A DNA stretch of 64,000 nt, from positions 124,001-188,000 of the forward strand of contig CANNEA010000006.1 of the NCBI GenBank assembly GCA_947503525.1, read 5' to 3'. Positions 50,698-60,355 of this stretch are shown here, in pieces (the first letter of the stretch is position 1; each line of letters begins with the position of its first letter). The translations under genes were made by a program, and so were the position numbers. The stretch comes from an uncultured Carboxylicivirga sp. Lineage in GTDB: Bacteria > Bacteroidota > Bacteroidia > Bacteroidales > Marinilabiliaceae. Under the pieces are notes generated by a model, which searched no databases, was not told where the DNA came from, and worked only from the letters and a program-made list of their open reading frames with translations.

Positions 50698-52254
50698 ATG
50701 AAAATTCTAAGTTGTATTCTCTTTCTTCTGATCCTATCGTCTTCCGTAAAGGCACAGAAAACAGGGATTTTAAGCGGTAGTGTTGAATCAAATAATGTTA
50801 GATATTCGAAAGATGAAAAAACTGGCGCATTAGTTCCTGATGATAAGTTTGGATCGAATAACTATCTTAAATTAGATTATTTGTGGGGCAATATCAGCGC
50901 CGGCCTGCAATATGAAGGTTATTTTCCATCCATTATTGGTTATAGTAATCAGTTGGATGGAAGTAAAATTACCAATAGGTATTTATCCTATACCAGCTCT
51001 CAGCTAAATGTAACCGTAGGGCATTTTTATGAGCAGTTTGGGAGTGGCTTAATTTATAGAACGTATGAAGAACGGTCTTTAGGAATTAACACAGCAATGG
51101 ATGGGGTAAATGCATCCTTCACACCTGTTGATTTTTTTAAAATTAAAGGGGTATGGGGAAGGCAAAGAACTTATATGGAAACCGGTGAGTCGAATATTAG
51201 AGGTGGTGATGTAAATCTGGGTATTCAGGAATTATTACACTTGTCCTTTAAAGTTGATTTGGGCGCAAGCTGGGTTAACAAGCATGAAGATTATACCGGG
51301 CCGGAGGAGGATTTTCCAAAATCGGTGGATTCTTATGCCTACAGGGTCCAAATTGAGGCAGGCAATTTTTCACTCTATTCTGAATATGTTGATAAAGGTA
51401 TAGACCCATCCATAGCTAATGGTTTTAGGAGAGAAAAAGGAGAGGCATTTTTGCTCAATACCGGATACTCACAGAAAGGATTAGGAATAAATCTTACACT
51501 TCGTAGAATTGAAAATATGGATTTGCGAAGTGAAAGAGAAGCAACAGGTGAGGTGGCGATGATTAATTATTTACCTGCTTTAACGAGGCAGCACAAATAT
51601 GCTCTTGCTTTACTTCATCCTTATGGTGCTTCCGTGGCTGGCGAAATTGGAGGGCAGTTAGATATTTATTATTCGATAAAAAAAGGATCGGCGCTTGGTG
51701 GTAAATATGGAACAAAACTGCATTTTAACTTTGCTCAGTTCAATAATCTAAAAGAAGGTCAATGGGCATCGCCTGGCGATGATGTGTTGTTTTCTGATTT
51801 AAGTTTTGATCTTACTAAAAAGTGGACTTCTAAATTTCGATCTGTAATATCCTATGTCAATCAATCCTACAATAAGGGTAAGATTGAAGGAGGTAGTGAT
51901 GAAATAATAAAGTCGGATATAATTATTGGTGACCTGCAATATAAGTTCAATCGAAAAGCTGCCTTGCGCGGCGAAGTACAACACCTGTGGACTAAACAAG
52001 ACGAATTAAATTGGGTAATGGGATTACTCGAGTTTAGTTATGCTCCAAAATGGACAGTGTTTGCATCCGATATGTTTAACTATGGCGAGACTGATATTCA
52101 TTATTTTAATGTAGGAGGCAGTTATAGTTATCGTTCTACCCGATTAGCCTTGGGTTATGCCAGAAATAGAGAAGGTTTGCAGTGCGTTGGTGGTATATGT
52201 AGATTCGTTCCGGCATATACAGGATTTAACTTGTCACTGACCACCCGATTTTAG
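50698..52254 (+). CDS. DUF6029 family outer-membrane protein
   Basis: 518 aa from ATG 50698 (MKILSCILFLLIL), which gives 8-base spacing to AGAGGTG; the ATG two codons upstream is too close to it. Signal peptide, then GILSGSVESNNVRYSKDEKT, LKLDYLWGNISAGLQYEGYF, QLNVTVGHFYEQFGSGLIYR and TYEERSLGINTAMDGVNASF: the DUF6029 pattern, likely a 16-or-more-strand barrel with C-terminal Phe (TTRF). CVGGICRF near the end may be a disulfide pair formed by the upstream TlpA protein. Function unknown. Confidence 0.87.
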   Translation: MKILSCILFLLILSSSVKAQKTGILSGSVESNNVRYSKDEKTGALVPDDKFGSNNYLKLDYLWGNISAGLQYEGYFPSIIGYSNQLDGSKITNRYLSYTSSQLNVTVGHFYEQFGSGLIYRTYEERSLGINTAMDGVNASFTPVDFFKIKGVWGRQRTYMETGESNIRGGDVNLGIQELLHLSFKVDLGASWVNKHEDYTGPEEDFPKSVDSYAYRVQIEAGNFSLYSEYVDKGIDPSIANGFRREKGEAFLLNTGYSQKGLGINLTLRRIENMDLRSEREATGEVAMINYLPALTRQHKYALALLHPYGASVAGEIGGQLDIYYSIKKGSALGGKYGTKLHFNFAQFNNLKEGQWASPGDDVLFSDLSFDLTKKWTSKFRSVISYVNQSYNKGKIEGGSDEIIKSDIIIGDLQYKFNRKAALRGEVQHLWTKQDELNWVMGLLEFSYAPKWTVFASDMFNYGETDIHYFNVGGSYSYRSTRLALGYARNREGLQCVGGICRFVPAYTGFNLSLTTRF

Positions 52255-52271
52255 AGATATTTAAAAAAAAG

Positions 52272-52303
52272 AGAGGGCGTTTATTTTCTAAACGCCCTCT
52301 TTT
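52272..52303. terminator. Bidirectional intrinsic terminator
   Basis: AGAGGGCGTTTA, loop TTTTC, TAAACGCCCTCT forms a perfect 12-bp stem, followed by TTTTG and preceded by an A-run, between the convergent genes ending at 52254 (+) and 52310 (-). Confidence 0.95.
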
Positions 52304-52309
52304 GTATTC

Positions 52310-53572
52310 TTAGTATCCTGATGAACTTCCAAGTTTGGTCTGCTGAACGTTCAGAACTTCATCTGAATTGCCATCAGTCTTTACAATAAATGCAACTATA
52401 TAACAGTTCTCAAGATTAAACTTAGTGTTAATGTTGGCAGAGAATACCTTTTCATAGATATTATCCTTTGTTGTAGATGAAGACGGAATGTCATCACCAA
52501 AAATATCTGTAAAAGCTTGTCTTAATACATGATTGTGTTCAAAATTAATTATTGGATTTCCTTTACCATCATCGTAATAATTTGCTTGACTTTCAATAAG
52601 TTTATTCTCTGTCAGACAAACTACCAATTTAATTTCTTCGCTAATCGATTCAACAAACTTTGTTTGAATGTTTATTTCTGCATTTCTGTCATTAAGACTG
52701 GTAGAAATAGCAATTCCTAATTTGGCATCTGTTCCAATATAATTTTTAAGTCCATCATAATTTTCAGGATATGACCAGTTTGCATGTCTATCCAGTTTTG
52801 CAGTTGGTAAGCCGTCAACTTTATATCTGTTTCGCATCGAAGCTTCATAAACGTACTGCATTGGATCCCCATTATGAATGGCCATTGCAATTACTCTGTT
52901 ATCCGCTGCTATTGCATCCTCAATTGCATAAGCTACTCTTGGACAATATCCGCACCAGGTGCCAGTATAATCTTCAATTAATACGCGTTTAGGCATAGTG
53001 GCTGTTGAGGTAAAGGTAACTTCAACAGTACTTTCAAATGATTCATATGCCGCTTTGAAAGTAATTTTGCCTTCGCTAGTAGTTGAATACATGTTTTTGT
53101 CTATGCTATTACCATCAGCAAACAGTTTTGACTGGGATGTGATTTCATTACCAAGATTATCAAATACCGTTAAAGTAACACCATCAATCCCATCAGCAAG
53201 AACTTCCGTTTTATCTGCTTTGATTTCAATCGACGTTATTGGCTGGTCAATGGCAGTGACCTTTATTGAATTACTGGTGAGGTTATCATATGTGGCCTTA
53301 ATGTTATAATCTCCGGGTGTATCTGTTTTAAATTGATCGCTATTTAGCGCTTCACCGTTTACAAATAAATCACATTTGCTGGTACACAGGTTTTGGTTTT
53401 CATCACGAACAACAATTGTGGTCACATCACTACCATCTGCAATAATGCTTGTTTTATCAAGTTCCAATGTTATTTTTTGAGGCCCGGTAGGTTCCTCATC
53501 CGTGCCCGATTCACTACACGAAACAAAAAATGCAAAAATCGTTAAGATAGAAAGTAAATTAAGAATCTTCAT
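52310..53572 (-). CDS. Omp28-like lipoprotein with Ig-like repeats and thioredoxin-type CxxC
   Basis: 420 aa. Lipobox FFVSC (Cys19). Two Ig-like (BIG-type) repeats (about 33-110 and 113-190), each with LELDKTSIIADGSDVTTIVV or IEIKADKTEVLADG spacing. The C-terminal ~220 residues open with VLIEDYTGTWCGYCPRVAYA (Cys206, Cys209) and continue to GLPTAKLDR, the Omp28/thioredoxin-like motif of Bacteroidota outer-membrane proteins. A possible redox or chaperone function at the cell surface is inferred. Monocistronic, with its own terminator. Confidence 0.88.
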   Translation of the reverse strand: MKILNLLSILTIFAFFVSCSESGTDEEPTGPQKITLELDKTSIIADGSDVTTIVVRDENQNLCTSKCDLFVNGEALNSDQFKTDTPGDYNIKATYDNLTSNSIKVTAIDQPITSIEIKADKTEVLADGIDGVTLTVFDNLGNEITSQSKLFADGNSIDKNMYSTTSEGKITFKAAYESFESTVEVTFTSTATMPKRVLIEDYTGTWCGYCPRVAYAIEDAIAADNRVIAMAIHNGDPMQYVYEASMRNRYKVDGLPTAKLDRHANWSYPENYDGLKNYIGTDAKLGIAISTSLNDRNAEINIQTKFVESISEEIKLVVCLTENKLIESQANYYDDGKGNPIINFEHNHVLRQAFTDIFGDDIPSSSTTKDNIYEKVFSANINTKFNLENCYIVAFIVKTDGNSDEVLNVQQTKLGSSSGY

Positions 53573-53644
53573 TTTAAAAGTTTAAGTTGATTAAGTACCA
53601 GTAAAGATAATAAGAATACGGCTGAGTAGGACTAATGTTATAAT

Positions 53645-54946
53645 TTACCGCGGAATAAAGCGTAGTTTTATTTTGACTTCATCCTGAATAGTCATTCCGT
53701 ATTTAGTAGCAGGCTTCCAAACAGGACCTTCTTGAATAAGGCGAATCATTTCCATGGAATAAGCTTCACCCGGGCTTCTTTTAATAACTACATCCTTTAT
53801 ATGTCCTAATCGGGATATAATGATGATTGCCACAACGGTCTCTTTCTTGCCGGTACCATTAGCGGGGTAATTCATGTCTTTCAACAACTCGTCCATATAG
53901 TTATCCATTCCAATCTCCGGTTCTGCCGAAATGTATTCTTCAGCTTTCTTTCGTTCCTCTTCACTGGTTTCAATGGTTATAACTTCACTTAAAGTATGGT
54001 ATTCTTCTTCTAATACAAAATCAACAGATTCAGCATTGTTTTGTACCATTTCGGCTGGTTTGTAACCTACATAAGAAGCTTGCAGTGGAAGGGAAGAATC
54101 TCTGGAAGGGTATTTGAATTGATAAGTGCCATCCGCATTAGAAATCGCACCGTGTGATGTGCCTTTGATGCTAACTTTAGCACCGGGAACAGGTTGTTGA
54201 TACTTATCTTTAACCATACCTTCAATGGTTCTGAAACTGGAATCGTATGCTGTTGTCCCTGCAATTAAAGGCTCTCCTTTTAATGTGCCGAATATTTCTG
54301 TTGCGGCAGAGTCTTGTTTTCCTCTTTTTCGACTTGACTCTAATGTGTTGGTTGGCTCAATGCTATAGCCTTTCAAATTAGCGGCTTTGCTTTTAGCAGG
54401 CGCGGAATATGCTATTTCTGATTCATCAATAATATCAAGATCATCATAAGTGTCAACTAGTTTATCTTCTTTATCTATTGATGTTTCATTCTTCAATGCC
54501 TCTTGTTCTTGTATAATCGGATTTTCCTCCTCTTTTACCGGAATAGTTGTTTCAGTTTTAGGCGATTTTTTCGGTTTAATCTCTTCTGTTTCTATGGCTG
54601 GTTTGCTTTCCGATACCATTGGGTGATCCTGAGGCGTAAACAACAATAAAACTGAAATAATACCAGCAATAAATATTAGTGTTGCCGCTATACCTATATA
54701 TTTTCGATCTAATTTAATTATCTTTTTATTCTCATTTCTGCCAAGCCTATTTTTTAATGCTGACAAGTCATTTTTAATGGTTTCCTCCGAAAATTCTTTA
54801 AACCCATCCAAAGCATCTGCTTCAAACGGATCGTTTAATAACTCTCGTTCCAAGGCATTCTGATCCTTATTCGACATTTTCCCTTTTAAATATTGGAAAA
54901 AGGTCGATAAAGACTTTCTATTTATATTTGAGTTTCGTTCACTCAT
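53645..54946 (-). CDS. Anti-sigma factor with carboxypeptidase-regulatory and TonB-C domains
   Basis: 433 aa. The cytosolic N-terminus resembles a FecR/anti-sigma regulator (FFQYLKGKMSNKDQNALERE). One transmembrane helix follows (YIGIAATLIFIAGIISVLLL), then an acidic linker, a CarboxypepD_reg-like domain (IEGMVKDKYQQPVPGAKVSI, ISNADGTYQFKYPS, ASYVGYKPAEMV) and a TonB-C-like domain (VAIIIISRLGHIKDVVIKRS, EGPVWKPATKYGMTI). The start overlaps the ECF sigma stop by 4 bases, so the two are translationally coupled. The protein probably retains and releases the sigma factor in response to an envelope signal. Confidence 0.87.
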   Translation of the reverse strand: MSERNSNINRKSLSTFFQYLKGKMSNKDQNALERELLNDPFEADALDGFKEFSEETIKNDLSALKNRLGRNENKKIIKLDRKYIGIAATLIFIAGIISVLLLFTPQDHPMVSESKPAIETEEIKPKKSPKTETTIPVKEEENPIIQEQEALKNETSIDKEDKLVDTYDDLDIIDESEIAYSAPAKSKAANLKGYSIEPTNTLESSRKRGKQDSAATEIFGTLKGEPLIAGTTAYDSSFRTIEGMVKDKYQQPVPGAKVSIKGTSHGAISNADGTYQFKYPSRDSSLPLQASYVGYKPAEMVQNNAESVDFVLEEEYHTLSEVITIETSEEERKKAEEYISAEPEIGMDNYMDELLKDMNYPANGTGKKETVVAIIIISRLGHIKDVVIKRSPGEAYSMEMIRLIQEGPVWKPATKYGMTIQDEVKIKLRFIPR

Positions 54947-55527
54947 GCCTTTGATTCGATACAGTTTTTTAAATTTCGTTTCCCATTTTGAATATAACTC
55001 TTTACTTTCTTAATGTCCAGATCCAGATTTTCACTTATTTCTTTATAACACAATTCTTTAAAATAAAACAGTTCAATGCAGCTGCGTTGCTGCTCTCTGA
55101 GCTTTTCTAAACACTCTTTTAAGCGGGCATCCATAGCTTCAGGTTCCCACTCGTTATTATTAAGATGCATGGCATCCTCATTTTCCATAAAAAGAAGTTC
55201 ACTTTTTTCAAATTCGCTCGCGTGCTTCTTTAAACTTTGCTCCTTGCGCAAATGCATCAAACAATAATTTTTAGCCACCACATAGAGCCATGGCTTAAAT
55301 TCATTGACTTCTTTATCCTTAAGTTCCTTACTGATTTTTTCAAAAACGGCCATTACAGCATCCTGGGCTTCATCTCTGTTTTTGAGGTATTTTAAACAAA
55401 CGCCATAAACCAAATGCATATATCGCTCATAGAGTTGACCCAAAAAATCAAGATTATGAGTTTTTTGGAATTTGCTCAATAGGAGCTCATCGCTTAAGGG
55501 TTTGATTTTAAAAAGATTTTGAATCAT
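54943..55527 (-). CDS. ECF-type RNA polymerase sigma-70 factor
   Basis: 194 aa. Region 2: FLGQLYERYMHLVYGVCLKY followed by LKNRDEAQDAVMAVFEKI and the DNA-binding segment KPWLYVVAKNYCLMHLRK. Region 4: LEKLREQQRSCIELFYFKEL, CYKEISENLDLDIKKVKSYI. No region 3. It directs transcription of an unknown regulon and is paired with the anti-sigma gene downstream on the same strand. The vWA gene is transcribed divergently from a promoter in the shared 107-base gap, a plausible target. Confidence 0.93.
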   Translation of the reverse strand: MIQNLFKIKPLSDELLLSKFQKTHNLDFLGQLYERYMHLVYGVCLKYLKNRDEAQDAVMAVFEKISKELKDKEVNEFKPWLYVVAKNYCLMHLRKEQSLKKHASEFEKSELLFMENEDAMHLNNNEWEPEAMDARLKECLEKLREQQRSCIELFYFKELCYKEISENLDLDIKKVKSYIQNGKRNLKNCIESKA

Positions 55528-55634
55528 GGTCGCTTATAGAAAGCTAAAATTAGAAAAAAATATCAAAAACTTTTATGGAATAGATAAAGCTTCTGCATCC
55601 TATAGTCAAAGTGTCGAATTTAAAACTTTATACT

Positions 55635-57515
55635 ATGAGACGATTAGCAATATTACTAAGTTTAATATTATTGATAACTACACAAATGTTTTCACAAATT
55701 ACAGTGAGTGGAAAGGTCAGTGATGAAAGTGGACAAGAAATACCCGGAGTTTCTGTAAATGTAAAAGGAAGCTCTATTGGAACTGTAACGGATATTAAAG
55801 GAGAGTATAAAATAAGTGTTAGAGATGAAAAAGCTGTTTTAGTTTATTCATTTGTTGGGATGAAAACCGAAGAGGTAAAGGTTAAGCGACAAACAGTTAT
55901 TAATGTTGTGCTTAAAGATGATGTGGTGGAACTTGAAGAGTGTTTATCGATTGGATATGCACCTCAGAAAAAGAGCACGTTTACAGGAGCTGTTTCAAGA
56001 GTTATGTATGGGAGTTCATCGGGTATTATGATCCGAGGACAAGCTTCGGTAGCCTATGATCAGGCATTTAATACTGAAAGTTATGCAGGTATCTCTGAGA
56101 ATGGATATAAACAAGTGACAAAAGAGCCCTTATCCACCTTTTCGGTGGATGTGGATCGAGCCAGTTATACCAATATTCGTCGTTTTCTTAATCAGGGCCA
56201 GTTACCCCCTGAAGGATCGGTTCGTGTAGAGGAGATGATTAATTATTTTAACTACGATTACAAGCAACCCACTAATGAGCATCCTTTTGCAGTTGGATCA
56301 GAATTGGCCACCTGTCCATGGAATGATGAGCATTATTTATTAAAGGTAGGCCTTAAAGGCAAAGAAATTGAAAAAGATAATTTGCCTCCATCAAACCTTG
56401 TATTTCTGATTGATGTATCAGGTTCAATGGGAGCCAGCAATAAGCTGCCTTTATTAAAATCATCTTTCCGCTTATTGGTTAATGAACTCAGAGAGGATGA
56501 TTATGTGTCGATAGTGGTGTATGCAGGTGCAGCAGGATTGGTGTTGGAGCCAACATCAGGAGCCAATAAAAAGCAAATATTAGATGCTCTTGACCGATTA
56601 CAGTCGGGCGGTTCAACGGCCGGAGGGGCCGGCCTGAAACTGGCTTATGCCACAGCCAAAGAGCATTTTGTTGAAGATGGTAATAACCGGATTATTTTGG
56701 CCACTGATGGTGATTTTAACGTTGGGCAAAGTTCCAATGCATCAATGGAAGACCTGGTGGCTAAGGAACGGGATAATGGCATTTTTATGACCGTATTGGG
56801 TTTTGGAATGGGTAATTACAAAGATGACCGAATGGAGATTATTGCGGATAAAGGCAATGGTAACTATGCCTATATCGATAACCTTCAGGAAGCTCAAAAG
56901 ACCTTAGTGAGTGAATTTGGCGGCACCTTATTTACCATTGCCAAGGATGTGAAATTTCAAATTGAATTTAACCCGCAAAAGGTATTGGCTTACCGTTTAA
57001 TTGGCTACGAAAATCGTTTACTGAACGATGAGGACTTTAATGATGATACCAAAGATGCCGGCGAAATAGGGGCAGGGCATACTGTAACTGCCTTATATGA
57101 AATCATTCCTCAGGGTGCTAAAGATGCAAAAGAATGGGTAAAGTCGGTAGACAAATTGAAGTACCAGAAAAAGCAAACCAGACGTAATGTTGAAACTAAT
57201 GATGAATGGTTGACTTTAAAATTACGTTATAAGCAGCCTGACGGAAGCAAAAGTCAATTGATGACTTATGCCATCAAAGGTGAAGTAGATGAGTTCAAAA
57301 GCGCAAGTGATGACTTTAGGTTTGCGGCTTCTGTAGCCGGATTTGGAATGTTGTTGAGCGAATCGAAGTATACCGGTAATCTGAATTACGATGAAATCAT
57401 AAATATGGCTAAAGCTTCGCGCGGTGAGGATGAAGATGGTTTTAAAGCTGAGATGATTCGTTTAATTAAAACAGCTAAATCACTTGATGAGCAATTGACG
57501 ATGCTTAATGATTAA
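55635..57515 (+). CDS. von Willebrand factor A protein with carboxypeptidase-regulatory N-terminus
   Basis: 626 aa from ATG 55635 (MRRLAILLSLILLITT); a GTG 24 bases upstream is less likely. Signal peptide, a CarboxypepD_reg domain (VSGKVSDESGQEIPGVSVNV, IGTVTDIKGEYKISV), a plug-like remnant (GIMIRGQASVAYDQAFN), a von Willebrand N-terminal module (PLSTFSVDVDRASYTNIRRF) and a vWA domain with a complete MIDAS (DVSGSMG, then TSG and ATDGDFNVG). The C-terminal DUF3520-like domain ends LDEQLTMLND. These proteins mediate surface adhesion or stress functions. Likely controlled by the divergent ECF sigma factor. Confidence 0.92.
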   Translation: MRRLAILLSLILLITTQMFSQITVSGKVSDESGQEIPGVSVNVKGSSIGTVTDIKGEYKISVRDEKAVLVYSFVGMKTEEVKVKRQTVINVVLKDDVVELEECLSIGYAPQKKSTFTGAVSRVMYGSSSGIMIRGQASVAYDQAFNTESYAGISENGYKQVTKEPLSTFSVDVDRASYTNIRRFLNQGQLPPEGSVRVEEMINYFNYDYKQPTNEHPFAVGSELATCPWNDEHYLLKVGLKGKEIEKDNLPPSNLVFLIDVSGSMGASNKLPLLKSSFRLLVNELREDDYVSIVVYAGAAGLVLEPTSGANKKQILDALDRLQSGGSTAGGAGLKLAYATAKEHFVEDGNNRIILATDGDFNVGQSSNASMEDLVAKERDNGIFMTVLGFGMGNYKDDRMEIIADKGNGNYAYIDNLQEAQKTLVSEFGGTLFTIAKDVKFQIEFNPQKVLAYRLIGYENRLLNDEDFNDDTKDAGEIGAGHTVTALYEIIPQGAKDAKEWVKSVDKLKYQKKQTRRNVETNDEWLTLKLRYKQPDGSKSQLMTYAIKGEVDEFKSASDDFRFAASVAGFGMLLSESKYTGNLNYDEIINMAKASRGEDEDGFKAEMIRLIKTAKSLDEQLTMLND

Positions 57516-58074
57516 GGAGACATTAGGGCTCAGGTGCTAGGTTTTAGAAGTTAAGTGTCAGTATTAATGTTTGGCACTAAACTCAAAGCACTATTATCCA
57601 ACTTCGGACAAAAAATTATTAGTGTATTCCCGATAACAAGGAATGGTTTTGTATTGTCAACGGGCAAGGCGAGCCGTTCCTTTTGTTATTTCCATTCGAA
57701 TTTGACAGGTCAACAGTCATAAATGATTCAGCCCAATATTTATTGGCTGGTAACCACCATTTTTTGATACGGTAACAGTCTGGATTGACTCAGGACCATA
57801 AAAAAATGGCAAAGTTACGGTCCTCAATGAAAACTATGTGGAACTGAGCCATTCCGGAGCGGTTCTGAATTATTTTCAAGCGGTTCTGAATCATTTCTAA
57901 GTGGGACTGAATTATTTTTAGGTGGGACTGAATCATTCTCAAACGGTTCTGAATCATTTCCAAGTGGGACCGAGTTATTTTCAGGTGGTCTTGAATCAAA
58001 AAGTAATGGTAATGAACTAATCTTTTATGGGAAATGATTACTAAATCAAGGTCAACACAATGTCTTAGCCTTCA
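57516..58074. other. Intergenic region with a 21-bp tandem array
   Basis: Holds the 21-bp repeats at 57840-57986 (entered separately) and an imperfect hairpin around 57640-57690 (ATAACAAGGAATGG ... CCGTTCCTTTTGTTAT) that may terminate the vWA gene. No gene seen. Confidence 0.6.
57840..57986 (-). repeat. 21-bp tandem repeat array, second locus
   Basis: Seven consecutive 21-nt units in register at 57840, 57861, 57882, 57903, 57924, 57945 and 57966, plus a decayed eighth. Plus-strand units read GGTTCTGAATCATTTCTAAG or GGGACTGAATTATTTTTAGG. On the minus strand they become TTGAAA...TTCAGAACC, i.e. the TTGAAA...CAGA pattern of the array at 5995-6267. The minus frame translates as a heptad-like IQNRLKI/IQSHLEM repeat that looks like a coiled coil but has no gene context. 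Confidence 0.88.
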
Positions 58075-59121
58075 TCATTCAAACTTAATGCAACAAACTG
58101 ATCGGGTTTCTTTGTTTTCAGATTGAAAAGATAGCAGCCCACTTTCTTTATTCCGCTTAAAAATAACAATGCTCTCAGAATCCTGATTGGCTACAATAAG
58201 CCATCTGCCATCAGGAGATAGCTCAAAATCGCGTGGTGTTATACCCATCGTGCCATGCTCGTCAATCAAGCTTAGTGATTGATTTGCTTCATCATATTTT
58301 AAAATGCTGATGGTGTTGGAACTTCGAACTCCGCAATAAATAAATTGGCCGCAGGGCGATATTTTTATGGCTGAAGCAGAAGCATGATTATTATGCTCTG
58401 CATGGCTTGCCTTAACATTTGAATGCCATCGCCATTTACCATTGTTCCTAACAATAAAACTGACTTCTGCTGTCATTTCATTAATCGCAAAGAGGGTTTG
58501 CCCCTTGGGGTGCATGCCGAAATGGCGAGGTCCTCCGCCTGCCGGAATTACAATATCCTGTATCAAGTTAAACTTGCGATCTTCTAAATGATAAACCATC
58601 AGCTTATCGATGCCCAAATCAGCTACAATCAGTTGTTGGCGCTTAACATCAAAATAGGCCATATGAGCATGAGGTCCCTCTTGTCTTTCAGCGTTTATAC
58701 TTTGTCCACTGTGCTGTATACTTTGAAAAGGCCTTAGGTTTAGCCCCCCATTTTCATGTTCATAAATATGAATATTACCTGTTTGATAACATGAAACAAC
58801 CAGCAGCTTATGAGCAACTATATGCAAAAGATGACAAGGCAGACCGCCGTTGATTTCAACTTCTTCTTTCAGGCTTATCTTTTCCTGACTATAACCATAA
58901 ACTCTTAATTTAGGCGATTTATCTGTGCTCAGTTCCTGAAACGTATAAATGACTTGTTCCTGCCTAAAATATTGAAGGTAACCCGGATTAGTTGTTTTTA
59001 TTTTTTGCTCTAGTGTAAGTTGCCCGTTCTTTTTATCAAATTCAAAGAGATATAATCCGTCTCCATCTCCCTTAAGATCCGCAATAACATGTTGTGTGTA
59101 TGAGCCTGCAAAAACTTTCAT
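58075..59121 (-). CDS. Lactonase-family seven-bladed beta-propeller (6-phosphogluconolactonase-like)
   Basis: 348 aa without a signal peptide, so cytosolic. GSYTQHVIADLKGDGDGLYL at the start, EGPHAHMAYFDVKRQQLIVA, DLGIDKLMVYHLEDRKFNLI, GGGPRHFGMHPKGQTLFAIN, ASAIKISPCGQFIYCGVRSS and GTMGITPRDFELSPDGRWLI, the typical YkgB/Pgl blades (H-x-x-x-P-G-G-x-x-x-Y-x-x-N-E pattern). It hydrolyses sugar lactones to the acid. It is divergent from the IclR regulator at 59522 and heads the sugar-acid cluster on the minus strand. Confidence 0.92.
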   Translation of the reverse strand: MKVFAGSYTQHVIADLKGDGDGLYLFEFDKKNGQLTLEQKIKTTNPGYLQYFRQEQVIYTFQELSTDKSPKLRVYGYSQEKISLKEEVEINGGLPCHLLHIVAHKLLVVSCYQTGNIHIYEHENGGLNLRPFQSIQHSGQSINAERQEGPHAHMAYFDVKRQQLIVADLGIDKLMVYHLEDRKFNLIQDIVIPAGGGPRHFGMHPKGQTLFAINEMTAEVSFIVRNNGKWRWHSNVKASHAEHNNHASASAIKISPCGQFIYCGVRSSNTISILKYDEANQSLSLIDEHGTMGITPRDFELSPDGRWLIVANQDSESIVIFKRNKESGLLSFQSENKETRSVCCIKFE

Positions 59122-59521
59122 TAGTTGTGCTTTTTATGTGCTTCAAATATGGGATTATTTTGATTGATGTGTATTGTGATTTTATGCTATTCTGAGGTGG
59201 TAAATTGCGATGGCGCACCTTTGCTACTTGATTGGCTCAAGCCGCATGGCTTTTACTTTTGCCTCCAGCTCAAAAGTAATCCAAAAGCCGTCCATCGATA
59301 GGTATCGGGGTAGATTGCTCACTTACCCATTAAATCAACGCTACAGGAAAAATTTAATGATAAGCTTATGGCATATCAAATTTTTCTATCCTACGCTTTT
59401 GATAGTGGGTTCCCAAGCTGCGCAATTAATGTCGATATGCTAAAATAACCATAAGCCTTAACTGCAATAACACCTCAACTAACACCGAAATTCTTATTTT
59501 TGTGAAAAACCGCAATACATT
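59122..59521. other. Divergent intergenic region with a palindromic repeat
   Basis: Between the lactonase (-) and IclR (+) genes. It contains the CTTTTACTTT repeat at 59234-59293 and presumably the two promoters and an IclR operator. I see no clear operator dyad that could be fixed. Confidence 0.5.
59234..59293 (+). repeat. CTTTTACTTT-type inverted repeat, copy 1
   Basis: AAGCCGCATGGCTTTTACTT ... CTCAAAAGTAATCCAAAAGC forms a stem through TTTTACTTTTG/CTCAAAAGTAA around a CCTCCAG centre. Related copies at 63273-63332 (GGCTTTTACTTTCTACCTGC...) and, reverse-oriented, 3655-3692. Confidence 0.65.
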
Positions 59522-60283
59522 ATGCCAAATTATTATGCTCCTGCTCTTGATAAGGGATTGGATATTCTTGAATTTCTTTCGGCTCAATCTGTTCCTCAAT
59601 CGCAGGCAGAAATTGCAATTGGAACAAATAGAACATCCAACGAAATATACCGAATGTTAATTTGTCTGGAGGACAGAGGCTATATAAATAAGGAACCAAT
59701 ATCAGGCAAATACCAACTTACCCTGCGCTTGTTTCAATTGGCTCACCATCATTCGCCCATTGATTCTTTGGTTAAAGCCTCGCATGTGCATTTGGAACAA
59801 CTGGCTCAGACTATTAAACAATCGTGTCATTTAAGTATTGCACATCAGAATCAATTATTGATTGTTTCACAGGCAAAAAGTATGACTCCAATATCATTGT
59901 CTGTCGAGGTGGGTGGTATATTTCCAATTACCAAAACCATTTCAGGTAAAATCATATTATCGCATAAAAATGAGATGGAGCTGAAGCAGATTCTTAAGTC
60001 AAGCGATGATTATACAGCAATGAGTGCTAATGATAAAAAAGCCTTTTTATCTGAACTTAAAGATTTCAAAAAGCTGGATTGCGTTGTGAGTAAGAGTGCA
60101 TTAACAGAGGGCGTTACCGATTTTGCAGCGCCTGTGTTCGATATTCATAATAATGTGATTGCCGTATTGGATGTGTCGACATTAACCTCTCAGATGCGTA
60201 AATTTGTTTCTCACGACATTATCACTAAAGAAATTGCCAATACCGTCAAAAAGATTAGTTGTTCACTGGGGGCAAGAGAATAA
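59522..60283 (+). CDS. IclR-family transcriptional regulator
   Basis: 253 aa. N-terminal winged HTH (ALDKGLDILEFLSAQSVPQS, TNRTSNEIYRMLICLEDRGY) and C-terminal IclR effector domain (LEQLAQTIKQSCHLSIAHQN, GGIFPITKTISGKIIL, VSKSALTEGVTDFAAPVFDI). IclR proteins control catabolic operons and bind small carboxylates or sugars. Located between the lactonase and MaoC genes, so it most likely regulates the surrounding minus-strand catabolic genes. Confidence 0.93.
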   Translation: MPNYYAPALDKGLDILEFLSAQSVPQSQAEIAIGTNRTSNEIYRMLICLEDRGYINKEPISGKYQLTLRLFQLAHHHSPIDSLVKASHVHLEQLAQTIKQSCHLSIAHQNQLLIVSQAKSMTPISLSVEVGGIFPITKTISGKIILSHKNEMELKQILKSSDDYTAMSANDKKAFLSELKDFKKLDCVVSKSALTEGVTDFAAPVFDIHNNVIAVLDVSTLTSQMRKFVSHDIITKEIANTVKKISCSLGARE

Positions 60284-60302
60284 TACCGAATGGCATAATA
60301 AT

Positions 60303-60345
60303 AGAACGGTTCTTAATTAACTTTTCGCAAAACAAGAACCGTTCT
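60303..60345. terminator. Inverted repeat between convergent IclR and MaoC genes
   Basis: Perfect 12-bp arms AGAACGGTTCTT (60303-60314) and AAGAACCGTTCT (60334-60345) around a 19-nt loop. No long U-run, so terminator activity is probable but not certain. Confidence 0.6.
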
Positions 60346-60355
60346 GTAATACTCT

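Noticed and set aside
57790-57999. Minus-strand 69-aa coiled-coil-like protein
   Set aside because: The heptad pattern comes entirely from the 21-bp DNA repeats and there is no gene context or start signal.
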